From contig OV121087.1 of assembly GCA_921293015.1 (NCBI GenBank), positions 36,191,235-36,255,234 on the forward strand: a stretch of DNA of 64,000 nt, read 5' to 3'. Source of the stretch: Phorcus lineatus (Eukaryota; Mollusca; Gastropoda; Trochida; Trochidae). The notes below the pieces were generated by a model. That model made no database searches, was not told where the DNA came from, and worked only from the letters and a program-made list of their open reading frames with translations. This document shows positions 44,701 through 54,800 of the stretch, piece after piece. The position numbers and the translations under genes were made by a program. Each line of letters starts with the position of its first letter. Position 1 is the stretch's first letter.

Positions 44701-44761
44701 GGCTTTCATGCCTCTTAAGTGCGGCTCGAGTTATTGTGTTCCTAAAGTCCTTCCTAACTGA
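32647..44761 (+). CDS. Gene A: 5'-truncated paralogue of gene B, exons 1'-7
   Basis: The exons are 32647-32730, 33051-33135, 35416-35601, 38291-38459, 41621-41754, 42703-42856 and 44614-44761. Exons 2-7 total 876 bases, giving 291 codons plus stop with no frameshift, and intron phases (1,1,2,1,2 after exon 1) equal those of gene B. The product is Cys-rich, with strand-like blocks such as AIDPFNGYLYYTH, DDVILSPGEDRLIYS and STLFNCGEKLTAFD, which resemble blades of a YWTD-like beta-propeller. Exon 1 keeps only the part matching NISSDLTVNFKNLTLI; a stop codon lies in frame just upstream (32644-32646) and no signal peptide is visible. Either the first exon was replaced by an unseen one or the gene is a young pseudogene. 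I do not recognise the family. Confidence 0.75.
33051..33135 (+). CDS. Gene A exon 2
   Basis: The exon starts after TATCATTTTAG in phase 0 and ends ACAG before GTAATA in phase 1. It is 85 bases, identical in length to gene B exon 2. It codes for LLKDGCNTKMVNCHK and a basic RRSPI segment, with two cysteines conserved in gene B. Confidence 0.75.
33625..34536. repeat. 41-bp tandem array, about 22 copies, in gene A intron 2
   Basis: The unit is GTGTCCTGTTCAGTATCGAG plus 'atcaagactgtttagccaaaa', recurring every 41 bases. Variants (CATATC, GATATCC, CAGAAG) recur in blocks, pointing to amplification by multi-unit steps. Because 41 is not a multiple of three, the frames through it are meaningless. 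Confidence 0.95.
34537..35415. other. Rest of gene A intron 2
   Basis: AT-rich intronic sequence with no supported gene or repeat. It ends in the pyrimidine-rich acceptor GTCGTTTTCCAG at 35415. Confidence 0.45.
35416..35601 (+). CDS. Gene A exon 3
   Basis: A phase-1 exon of 186 bases bounded by TTTTCCAG and GTATGC. It codes for TALTFFNQRKEIQ, then a conserved Cys, LRAIDPFNGYLYYTHGHKT and KNKYSMK. The IDPFNGYLYYTH block is the best match to a YWTD-propeller blade (IDP..GYLYWTD). Gene B exon 3 is nine codons longer. Confidence 0.75.
35875..35947. mobile_element. Solo end of the Mutator-type MITE, gene A intron 3
   Basis: This matches the right end of the MITE at 51525-51965 ('tagagtcaatattttgaaa', TTTATTTCTCGGAACACGG, GTCGATTTTAATCAGACT). 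The opposite end is not found nearby, so it is a partial copy. Confidence 0.6.
35948..38050. other. Gene A intron 3, non-coding
   Basis: Several short frames occur, but none shows a recognisable domain or conserved motif. No tandem array is seen before the microsatellite at 38064. Confidence 0.4.
38064..38250. repeat. (CATA)n microsatellite
   Basis: Interrupted CATA/TACA tetranucleotide runs, with AAACA and ATATAC variants, end about 40 bases before gene A exon 4. That is close enough to affect splice-site spacing if it expands. Confidence 0.9.
38291..38459 (+). CDS. Gene A exon 4
   Basis: A phase-1 to phase-2 exon of 169 bases between ATCATGCAG and GTAACT. It codes for DDVILSPGEDRLIYSNFRSG and KKNFRSKSKL. 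The first two thirds are very similar to gene B exon 4 and the end diverges. Confidence 0.75.
39040..39640 (-). pseudogene. LINE 3' end in gene A intron 4
   Basis: On the minus strand a broken frame gives LVTMWIFKTGN, then ICKYCSHSCVEDENHFLL-type residues (here ILCKYCSHSCVEDENHF) and FYSDIRLSVLP. This is the C-x2-C...EDE.HFLL Cys/His block at the C terminus of many LINE ORF2 proteins. Two stops interrupt it. The 3' UTR follows, with 'gcctattgaggcccggc' and a TAAACAATTCATTAATTCA tail near 39045. Confidence 0.6.
40092..41201. mobile_element. Pearl-like element: inverted ends, (CCGT/CTGT)n, ~170-bp tandem core
   Basis: TACCCCCGC (40092-40100) faces GCGGGGGTA (41193-41201). Inside is a CCGTCTGT microsatellite (about 40137-40222), then six diverged units of about 160-173 bp beginning near 40230, 40401, 40573, 40735, 40905 and 41064. 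Each unit carries 'catatctcctaaactatac', 'caaacttcatacactta' and TTTCCATGGAAACATGACT. A core array next to an (ACGG)n-type microsatellite is the hallmark of bivalve pearl elements. It lies in gene A intron 4. Confidence 0.75.
41621..41754 (+). CDS. Gene A exon 5
   Basis: A phase-2 to phase-1 exon of 134 bases bounded by TGATGTACAG and GTAAAA. It codes for TYHYLSVGGAECKLNTYNL, an acidic turn, and IPKHFCKRKGSSYKV. It is recognised from order, phases and the shared C..YxL...HFC pattern; identity with gene B exon 5 is low. Confidence 0.65.
42703..42856 (+). CDS. Gene A exon 6
   Basis: A phase-1 to phase-2 exon of 154 bases, the same length as in gene B, bounded by TTTCCAG and GTAAGT. It codes for STLFNCGEKLTAFDMSTKKE, then HCSRCAVHGSSILCSFFC and LC. 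It is by far the most conserved exon of the pair and holds six of the cysteines. Confidence 0.85.
42887..42985. repeat. ~100-bp hairpin in gene A intron 6
   Basis: GCATTCTCTCCCAACAGAG pairs with CTGTTGGGAGAGAATGGC, with GTCAT/ATGAC continuing inward. It is a compact fold-back, likely a tiny MITE. Confidence 0.6.
43630..43790 (-). repeat. Inverted single unit of the pearl-like core repeat
   Basis: On the minus strand this reads TTTCCATGGAAACG, then 'catatctcctaaactatac', 'atgctagcttcaacaaac', and ATCAACCATGATC, the same order as in the units at 40.1-41.2 kb. It is an isolated partial copy beside the mariner relic. Confidence 0.7.
43955..44590 (+). pseudogene. Mariner transposase relic in gene A intron 6
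   Basis: An ATG near 43961 starts a broken mariner frame: EKEVCRAAIKYLSLQKYTPK, then STIKHWCAEFKRGR, RPGRPSDVTT, and finally RKRVMVSQQLLEEYRADPES, HETWDHHFDPETE and SRKVMTSVFWDSQGVIMIDY. The family's first catalytic Asp sits in a GDETW motif and here reads QHETW, so it is lost. Stops and frameshifts occur throughout, and the C-terminal catalytic part is missing. The outer end may be GGGTTGCCCCAAAAGTGTCC near 43783. Confidence 0.75.
44614..44761 (+). CDS. Gene A exon 7 (last)
   Basis: It starts after TTCTGTTACAG in phase 2 and ends at TGA 44759-44761. It codes for YMIKFNSAGYEMKRISFP and KYSQFVGMAF, with an extra C-terminal tail (KCGSSYCVPK) that adds two cysteines absent from gene B. Confidence 0.75.
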
Positions 44762-44922
44762 GTGGGACAGTGATCATGACGTCATAATTCAATCTTGAAG
44801 ATCCTCCTCCTACTGTTCGATCGGTGCAGCTAGGACCATCTTTCATCGGAAATAACACCCTCTGCCAGTTTCGGATCTGCCAACGTTTTACATATCTGAC
44901 TTAACGAGCTTTGTCATGCCAT

Positions 44923-45215
44923 AATGGCGTAACCCTTGACATTCAACTGATACTAAATATTTTTTTTTTTTTTTTTTTTTATTACCATATTTTTTGTACA
45001 GGCATGACATAAAAAATTGACATCAATACATCGTTTTACATGGTTCTCATACATAAACTCGGCATGCACAGTTCATTAACATCAATATCAAGCTGTTACT
45101 AGATTTAAGTAATATCTATACATGTATATGAAAACCAAAAATGCAGAGATACCTACAGCTGTTTGGAAATGAATCCAAATGGCGTAACCCTTGACATTCA
45201 ACTGATACCAAATAT
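44923..45215 (-). mobile_element. 5'-truncated retro-insertion with 38-bp target duplication
   Basis: AATGGCGTAACCCTTGACAT and the next 18 bases occur at 44923-44960 and again at 45178-45215 with one mismatch. Between them, the insert begins with 20 T's, the poly(A) end read on the other strand, and runs about 217 bases without coding sequence. This is the signature of target-primed reverse transcription by a LINE. The target duplication is unusually long. Confidence 0.8.
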
Positions 45216-46361
45216 ATTGTTATGACGTCATTAATGAACCAATGATCTTGTAAACCAACCAATAAATTAAGAGGAAGAGATTGGGTTCATGCGTTTCTAA
45301 AGATGATGAAAATTATATAGGATGGTTCTAACCCTTGCGCAAGGTATGTTTTTATATCATTGATTGATGCATTCAAAGACAGAGACATTGCCGCATGACG
45401 TTTTTTACCACTTCAGCATTAAGTTGTCACGAAAGTTAAGTAAAAGAAACATTTTCTGCGAAATATGATACAAATGTCACTATATTAAACACGTATGACA
45501 TTGTATCCAGTTCATTAAAAATGTTTTTTTCGAAACAATTTACACTTCATATCGATGAATATATGGTATAACAATAGGTGATTCCTCAGTAGTAGGTCTC
45601 TCACCACCAAAGTTTTGAACTTTTTTCATATAAACCCACCCTAGAAATTCCATTTCATTTTGTGTGCGGATTGATGTAGCGATTTTGTATAACTAGTGTT
45701 TAGCCTAATTGATTAAGTTTCACTTATCGCCTGAAGTTGAACCTTTTAATCAAATCTTGGAAAATATTAATCGTAACATATCAAATTTGTGATATGCTTC
45801 CTGTTAACTTGGGTAATTTTCAAAATAGCCACAAGCTCATTGAAATCAGAGGAAACTTGTCCCTCGTACCTCTCTGCATTTCTTGATCAAGAAACATTGT
45901 AACAACAATATTGAGCAACGGTGTGAAATTAGAAAGACATGCATTATCTGCATCATCAAATTCCATTTAATTTGTTACCGACTGAAACCGAAGTGTAAAA
46001 GGTGGATGAACCCTCGCGCACGTGAAACATGATCACCTTTGCGTCGAGGGTTCATAGAACTTGAACACATCCGTGTCAGTCGATTATTATTATGCCGTTA
46101 CTGTGAACATTCTCGACGTTTATATTACCTTTTTTAAGCAATATATAGCCACTCTCTCTCATTTCGTTTTTTTTCAACACAACTATAGATGAACAATTTT
46201 AATATCAATTGTTAATCCTAAACGGTAGACCTTAAAACCACCCCGTGAGTTGTTGGAGTCGCATATGTCAAACTTAATCAATGGTGTCATTTGCTCGCAA
46301 AGTATCGACTGTTACCGAAAAGACACATTTTAAAACTTATTGGTCTCTTACAGTTACAATA

Positions 46362-46475
46362 TGAAGTTAGAACGCCGCAATTATGATCGAAAACCGGACA
46401 GTGGCACGCGTCAAATAGTCAAACGTAATTTTGGAGACTTATCTAAAACAGCCAGGCGGGCAGTTAGGAGTTGAT
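46362..46475. repeat. Dispersed repeat fragment, second copy
   Basis: AGAACGCCGCAATTATGATC and GAAAACCGGACAGTGGC are near-identical to 24827-24930 and to the end of the candidate element at 50698-51325. Confidence 0.5.
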
Positions 46476-47106
46476 AGTGTTTTTTAGGTTATATACCTAA
46501 TATCCATGTTTTTGGACGTGATATCTACACTTCTGTGCATTTATAGGGCTGTTTTTAGATGTTCATGGAAAACCACTATTTGTCATATATATAGATATAT
46601 GTTTTTTTGACATGAAAAGTTAAGATGTTTTGATTTTATATCACCACATATGACATTTAGGTTCGTATCAAAGGTGAATAATATGTTATGAAATTAACGG
46701 AGTGGCTCTTTTAGAAACCTGACGAATCAAATAGCTCGCGACATCAATCTGCTCTCTACATTACCACGAATGTACATCTAGAACTCTGAACATCAAAAAC
46801 GCTTTGATGCCAGATGATTTCTTGCTGTGGGTAGTAATTTGGGGTCGTTTTCGGTCCAAAAGTTATCGAAATACTTGCTTGAAGTTGAATACCTGATATC
46901 TTTAAAGAGCAATCTAGCGAGAATCTCAATATTTTTACATCTCAAGATATTGCTGAAGAAATGACGGATGAGAAGATGCACTCTATTTCGGTACGTACTA
47001 GTATATGTTCAATATACAGAAGTTTTTATCCCGAAACTATTGTTTTCATTAAATAAACTGTGGGTTTAAATAACATTCATTTATAGACTGTTTTTTTTAT
47101 TCACCC

Positions 47107-47195
47107 AACACCTGTTTTCATACACCAGAAGGAAGTAATATTGACCGAGGACGCAGTACAAGGTCAATACTCTTTTCCTCGGTTATATGATAACA
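47107..47195. repeat. Short fold-back element
   Basis: 'acctgttttcata' pairs with 'tatgataacaggt', and 'aatattgaccgagga' pairs with parts of 'caaggtcaatactc' and 'cctcggtta', giving a hairpin of about 90 bases. Confidence 0.45.
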
Positions 47196-47454
47196 GGTCT
47201 TCATGGATTCCCATGTCCCTAATTGTTTTATTATGTGTCAGTACGAAACGAAAGTAGAAAATCAAACTGTAGTCATGAACGGAAATTAGGTTTATTGTTT
47301 ACACAGACAAAACAAACCCGTCATGAGAAGCATAGCATAGTCGTGAAAGAACGGTTTCACGTCATCAGGTGTTTTTAGTAACTCGGGATGTCAATTTGCT
47401 TTGAATTCGACTGTCCTGTTGCACGAGTGAGTGAGTGAGTTGGGGCTTACATGT

Positions 47455-47645
47455 ATCGCCGCTTTCAAGATTATTTCGATTATATCGCGGCTGCAAGTAT
47501 TATTGCAGGGAGAAAGCCCGCAACACCATTGTGGCCAAAACTTGGACGAATTCGGTCAGGTGGGGTGGAATTAGGTTTAAAGAGTATTTCACTTATGTTA
47601 CGGTTGTTAGTATTATTGCAGGGGAAAAGCCCGCAACACTTTATA
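47455..47645. repeat. Two units of a dispersed repeat
   Basis: The blocks 'tttcaagattatttcgatta' .. 'aagcccgcaacac' and 'tttaaagagtatttcactta' .. 'aagcccgcaacac' follow each other about 125 bases apart. A third, partial copy ('tttcaagagtgtttcactta') is at about 54198 in gene B intron 6. Confidence 0.5.
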
Positions 47646-48648
47646 TAGTGGATATGCATTGCGGTGAAACCTTCGATCTTCGACTGGAAGCAGACAAATC
47701 AAACAAGTATGAATATGAAAACCGTTAGTTATTACCAAGAAGAAAGATTGACAAGTATATTTGTGTATCTTACTCCTTATAGCCAGATTCTCTTGACGCA
47801 AAGGAAAAATTTCAAGAACGAGAAGATGTAGTGTTAACTAACCCGCTAGCGGATAGTACATTTTTATTATTAACTGTACCGATTTCACTCAAATCAAACA
47901 TAACCCTAATCAACCCAATCTATAGAAAACGTTTAACAGTAAAAATAAATTGGGTATTCGATTGCATTATAAACGATGAAAAGGACCGAAAAATAGTACG
48001 ATATTTTTTAAGAATAGATTTCATGAAGGGTGAACGAACGTTTTTGTTTTGCCCTTTTTAGGGCTGTCGTGATCACCAAATCCATAGATTATAATCCTTA
48101 TAAGCTTATGAGTCTGTACATTAGGTTTCAACTTTCAAGGGCTTTTGCATCTGAAGAAACTGAATGTAGGGTTTTAGAGTGTGGCCCAAGTCGCCCTTTT
48201 TTTGGCTCACAGGGTCAATCAATAATAAAAGTTGTATAGAAACTTCAGCATAGTACGTCCTTTGCTTATGGAGTCGAAATAAAAATTGGTTTAAGTGGAA
48301 TGCCATCTTAGACCCTTATTAGGTCTATAGTTTAAACCCTCATTAGACAAGGTCTACAGTTTAAAACCTCATTTGTCAAGTTCCCTATACGTAAGATTTC
48401 AGATCTATTAAAATATAGAAAGCGTCGAAATAGCAAAACTTTTATGGACGGACAGACAGACACAAGAGATAATGCTATCCCATCGTTCATCCGGCCTTTC
48501 AGGCTAAAAAGGAGACGTTTCAATAATTTAGTCTATCCTAGTTTTCAAGATGAGAAACAAGATAAGGGCAAATGAATAAATGATGTCAGGGTGATTATAT
48601 TTTCATAGACGCTACTTCATATTTACCGAGAAACTCTAAGAGATTAGC

Positions 48649-48867
48649 ATGGTAGCACTATCTCTCCTTGTGGTGGCGATATGTGTTGGTGTTTATGGGG
48701 AAGACGATGTGCCCAAAGAAGAACCGGATACACCCTGTACACTGTGTACTATACCTCTGTGTCGTGTGTTTCCCAGGAATGACAACATCAGCTCAGATTT
48801 GACAGTCAACTTCAAGAATCTCACGTTGATCTTTCGTAGGACAGAGCACAAGTCTCGCATGAATAAG
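48649..48867 (+). CDS. Gene B exon 1 (signal peptide)
   Basis: ATG at 48649; the exon ends AATAAG before GTTAGA, phase 0, 73 codons. It carries the signal peptide, three cysteines (CTLCTIPLC) and the start of the first strand block. The second half matches gene A exon 1'. Confidence 0.8.
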
Positions 48868-51800
48868 GTTAGAAATGTACAAATTCAAGTATAGAATCGA
48901 TCTTTACTTTCACATCAATTTACAAATATCTATATAAAGAAGAGTATATTCAGGGGCGCATCCAGGATTTTTTAAAGGGGGGTTCGTATTCAAAAGGGGG
49001 GGGGGGGGTTATTTGTTACTGACTATCATTGATTTTCAAGGGGGGGGGGGGGACCCCCATTGGGCTACTTCATACGTAATATATGATTTATTTTCATTTT
49101 TTATTGGCTTGAATCTATCATTGATTTTCATTCCCCAATGTACCCGCCCCCCCCCCCCATACCCCCCTCCCCCAAAACCCTTAGATCCGCCACTGATATT
49201 TGAATCAAAGGGCCGTTTATAATTATGCCTCAAATTCATCATGCCTCAACATGTCAAAATTTGGAAACGGATATAAACTCCCCAAACTTGAATATGTCGG
49301 TATTTGAACTAGCTGTGGGATGGTGTTATAGCTTGGCCATTTACAATTTTAGCTCTTTACTGAAGGCTGTGACTTCAAACTGGTGAATTGTCAAACAACA
49401 ATGAGACGATCGCCATTAAGGATTGGGGACAGACAAGGTATAATATATTGCATTGAATTATATTTCTTTCTTAAATTGTTTGATTGAAAATGACATTATT
49501 ACTTAATGTTAACCTAATTTATTCAGATATCCCTTTGAAAAGTAAAAATCACCAATGCGTTTCTTTTTTAAAACAGTATGTGTTCCCGCCTCTCTTCTAT
49601 CAAGTTAATGTACAAAATGATTGTTTTCCAGACCTATCTGTGATGGGCCTATTCTTCGTTGACTACAGGAGGACACGCATATGCCTTTTTGAAATCTCCG
49701 ATGAAAATCTTCAGTGTCACAAGATGAGACAACGCAGTTACATACGTGCTATCGATCCGTTCAACAACAATGTGTACTATACTCACAAAAATAGAACAAT
49801 AGTGACGAACTCTGGGAAGAAGAAGTCAAAATACATAATGCAGGGTATGTTAAAATATATATGGGACTTTTTAATAATATTGATTGTAAAATATGAAATT
49901 TATGGTTTAAAATAAAATCCTTATTTTACTGGGTCAAATAACATGCGATTCAATTCAGTGAAATGACACAATGATACTTCATTCGTGACGTCATGAGGCA
50001 ATTGAATGATGTCATGAGATGACCGCGATAGCCAAACTATTTTTTGAGTGACCTAATTGAGAAGAATTACGCATGCATTTACGCCGATGGGAGATAACTC
50101 ACTAATACATACACTTTGCGTAGTTATTTTTACATTCTTCATGTTTGAAAATATACACGTTTATATGATAAATTCATTCATTTATCAAGGGGCAGCTGAT
50201 GACGTGATACTGGCTCCAGGAGAGGACAGATTAATCTACAGTAAACTCGGGTCAGGATTATTCATGAGCAAGAAGAGCTTCAAGTCTAAAACGAGGCTGA
50301 TTGACGCTGTGAGGCTTTCTGTGTCAACTTTGATCATGAATTTCGATGGGTATCTATTCTATTATTCAATATCTATGTTCTTTCTGTTTCATTATAACAC
50401 TAGTGTTTATTTATTTTCATGACTATTTATGCTATAGTAGACCAACACTTGAGATGTTCCTTGTATGGATTCATTCTGACTATTATATATATATATTATA
50501 CACGATACAAGAGAGATTATTTATATATATATACTATTGATATAGTTATAACACACAGTATGTATAAGCACAGAGTATTATGTTGTTGGAATTAAACATG
50601 TCAAACATCATAAATTATTTGTCGTTTCAGAAAATCATAATCGTTATGCTTAACAGTTCAGTATAGTGACAATACACGGGTTAAATTTGTTACTTGTGAT
50701 CGAAAACCCGACAGTGGAGCGCCAATGACTAAAACGTGATTTTGGAAATGTATTTACAGCAGACATAAAGTGTTACGTAGGTCGTGTTGCTTATAAACAT
50801 GCTAATTGGATATCGAATTTCGACTTTTTAACATTTATGTTTTCTGATTATCAATGAAAACAAGTAAATATTATATTTTTGGAAGGAGTAAACTGCATAA
50901 GGTGTGTTATGAACTTTATAGCGGCAGTAAAGGCGTGTTTAGGCTCCAACAACAAGAAAAGGGATTTTCAGAGGGTGTCCTCTCAAAAGTTCTACATGCT
51001 AAAATTTCTACAGCTTAAAGTGACACAGTGTATGTTTTATAAATTTTTATTTTGCTGAATTAAGAGTAAAACTACCATCTGTCCTGAGTTCAATTCAAAT
51101 ATTGTTCCTAAGCTTATTTCTCTCGTTTTCAATGAGAATAGAAAAACTGGCATATACATGTTAATAAGTCTACATTTTACATCACATTACATGAATTTTT
51201 GTTATTTGATCTGCTAAACACTATTAACAAATATTTTCCTTTTATCTACTGTAAATAAGTTTCAAGAATTACGTTTGAGTCATAGGCGCGCGCAAATGTC
51301 CGGTTTTCGATCATAAATTACACCTTAAACCTGTTTATTGTCTCCACACTGAACTCATTAAGCATTAAGATGGTGATTTTGAGAGACAACTACTAACTCT
51401 CGATAAAAGAACACCATTTATAAAGTTTGATATATTTGACCCCAGAAACATACTTTGTGGCCCTTTAAAACAACACGGTTTATTTCTACTGTATCAGTAT
51501 GTTACCTAAAGTTGCCCCAAGAACAGTCTGATTAAAATCGACCGTGTTCCGAGGAATAAAAGTTTTAAAATATTGACTCTATCGAGATTCGAACTTTATC
51601 TGTCTAGGCTATCCGCTCCACTAGGTCTGAAGGCAGCCTCACTGCTCGCACGTGCCGACACCAGTTTAGCGCAGACAAAACCTAGTCAATAGCGAACCAA
51701 TCCCATCATCGCGTTTAAAATAAAGATAGCGGCGATCAAGGTTAACGAATGGTAAATGGGAGTTACTTGCCCCTAGCTGCTGATACCGAATACTTTTGCC

Positions 51801-54800
51801 GCACGCATTGTGATTGGTTAGCTTACGCAAGAACGTGCGTTATGTACAGTAGGGTGCGGTCAGACCTAGTGATGGGGATAGCCTAGACAGATTGATTTCG
51901 AATCTCGATAGAGTCAATATTTTGAAACTTTTATTCCTCGGAATACTGTCGATTTTAATCACACTGCCCCAAGAACATTGGATTGACTCATTCGAAAGGT
52001 TATATAATGTTTATCAAGCAGAAACTTTCAAGTGATTATAATTTCGCCTTTCTGCTCTACAGGAGGTACCAACTGCTAGTAGGATCATGTGATATGTACA
52101 CTTATGACTGCAAATCGCAAACATTTGTCTCCAAAACGAGCGTCCCTGGACACTTCTGTAACACAAAAGGACTTATATACAAATCAGGTAATATAATAAT
52201 GACCTTTCAAATAACTTCGTGAAACATTTTCCAAAATAGAAGATATACAGTTGTGTTTTAGAATTAATTCGAGTTTTTTTATTTTTCGGATACAAATATG
52301 AGAATATTTCTTCATTAAATGGAAAAGTTAATGTTCAGCTTACTTGCGTACAATGCAACACTATTTTTAAAAATCTTTTTCCAGGTTCGACTTTATTCAA
52401 CTGTGGGGAGAAATTTACGACCTTTGACCTGTCCACTAAGAAGGAACTGACAAGCCATGAGAAGCATTGTTCAAGATGCGCTGTTCACGGTTCATCAATT
52501 CTGTGTTCCTTCTTTTGTGAGCCTTTTAGGCTATGTCTGTAAGTGCGTATTTAAAATCAGAGCACAGAAATTTCAAGAAGTACTAGGTAAGGTACATAAT
52601 TTGACAATTCAAAGATTCAAACCGGTTTTGATCACATGCGATATCTTATATTGGGTTGGCATTATCAAGAAAACCTTAGTTTACAGTGGGTTAAACAAAT
52701 TAAGTTAGGTATATTGGAATATTATATTTAAGTAAACTAAAAGGGAAAAGAAAGTATAGGTCGGATTTATAAGGGTAATAATGACAACAAAACAAATCGT
52801 ATCAGTACAATGTGTGGTTTATACAAAAGACGGGTTTCAGGTTATCATTGTGGCACAAAATATAAGCATACAAACAATACATGATGAGTGGGATATCATG
52901 ATTGCAAAAGTAATGAAACATTTCAGCACGGGTTTCAGTAGCGTGTATGTCCACTCTGTGCATCAATGCAGGCAGTGATACGTGCGTAGCCTCATCGATG
53001 ACGTAAGACGTCTGATGACAGGTGAAATTCTTTGCCATTTTTCCCTGAGAGTAATTTGCATCATTTATCGTCAAAGGTGGTTGCTGAGAGTTCCTTATTT
53101 GTCCCTCGAGATGGTCCCAAAGGTGTTCTATTGGGTTCATGTCCGGGGAACAGGCAGGCAATGGCAGTACGTGAACATTGTGATGCTGGAATACTGTTCC
53201 CTGTGGTTTGTTTGCAGGAATTCCTTGCCGTAGAATATCATCTCGGTAGTTCACAGCATTCAGGTTTCCATGCACAATTATTTGTGGAGTCTTCTGTTCT
53301 CTACAAATCCCGCCCGAGACCATTACACTTCCCCCACCTAATCGATGATGCTCTTGGACGCAAACTGGAGCCAACCGTTCACCTCGAAAAAACTCGTTGT
53401 CTGCCATCGTTCCTGAACAACATAAGACGACTATCATCGGAAAACAACGCTCTGCTCCATTCCCGGACTTGCCAGACACGAAATCGTCTCGCCTATCGTA
53501 GTCTCTCACGTCGATGTTGGGCGGTCAAGAACATTCCTCTGAAGGGACGGTAAGGTCTGATACCTGCAGAACGTAGTCTCCGTAGTACTGTACGTGGACT
53601 GATGCGATGTCCCAGGGCCGTAGCCGCCGTTGACGCCTCAGTTACGTGAATGGTTCCTATACGGTGATCTTTGTGTGGTCTTCCGGTTCTGGGCTTGTCC
53701 TGGATCCTGCCTGTCTGCTGGTGTCGTTGGAGAAGTCTGGCCACCGTTAATGACGTGCAACCAAACCTTCTTGCAATCTTGACATGTGTTGCCCCAATCT
53801 CGTGCAAAAGCTCGCTCTCTCTCCTCTCCTGCTAATCTTGGCATTTCTTTTTTGTGCTTTCATCAGCAATGTTTCCAACCTCTTGTATGGTCAACAGTGT
53901 GTCATTGTACTGAGGTGTTTTGGAATGGAATTGCAATTATATATTTTAACCGAAGCTATTGAAGGTCCAACAACCAACATCCGGGTCATGCTCGTCTTTA
54001 TAAACAGGGCCACGATAGAAGTGCGCCTCTTTTAAAAAGATATCGTTGGCAGACAAACCGGCAATGACGATTTTTTTCACTCTCTCAAACCTGATTGAAT
54101 ATGTTTCTTGTGAAGTATGTTAAACAAGACGGATTATCTTAACTAAGCGGTGAAAATATTACAAGAGGTGAGGTGAAGTGATATGTGGTTTTAAGCTTTC
54201 AAGAGTGTTTCACTTATATCGTGGCTGCTAGTATGCATTGCGGTAAAACCTAGTATAGGTTTAACAAGCGGACCATGGATAGTACTGTGCTGAAATTCAG
54301 CGTAGCATTGCACCCAAACCTGACTGCATGTAGAACAGTTGTCCTCTGCAAACAAAGTTGACGAGGCCTTGGCGGGATTCGAATCACGAACCTTGTGATC
54401 CGGACTAAGACCCTAATCCTGACCCTGCTCTGAAGTAGCAAGACCCTAAACCATCTTCTCCAGTCCAACCTGCGTGTTTGGTTTGTATTCTTACGGATAG
54501 CAACGCTACTTCCTTTGAGCGGAGAAACACTGGGTCCATTAAACCAAGATTCATGGAACACAAAGAGTCTGTCAACAAGTTCGACTCAAAGGCCAGGTTA
54601 ACATAGAACGTCAACAAGAACCAGTTCCCCTTTATAAATTGGTAAGAGACTCAAAGGAAACCTCAAAGAAGAGACTGGCGCTTGCAGGAAACAATCTGCG
54701 ATAAACATTTGGACAATCCATCTGAACCCCAACCAATAAACCCAATCATACATCCATATATCACACTCTTTCCCATCGGAGGTTAATCATACGACAGTGA

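Larger units (their letters stand above)
45216..48640. other. Spacer between gene A and gene B
   Basis: No gene is supported. AATAAA at 45261 could serve gene A. Repeats inside are the dispersed fragment at 46362-46475, a hairpin near 47107-47195, and two diverged copies of 'gtattattgcagggg/agaaagcccgcaacac' at about 47455-47640. A short fold-back GATGAACCCTCGCGCA / TGCGTCGAGGGTTCAT lies near 46002-46055. The promoter of gene B should be in the last few hundred bases; no convincing TATA box was found. Confidence 0.45.

Noticed and set aside
54250..54617. A tRNA gene on the minus strand around the GATTCGAATC motif
   Set aside because: No acceptor stem, D-arm or A box could be found. It was recorded only as a possible SINE fragment.
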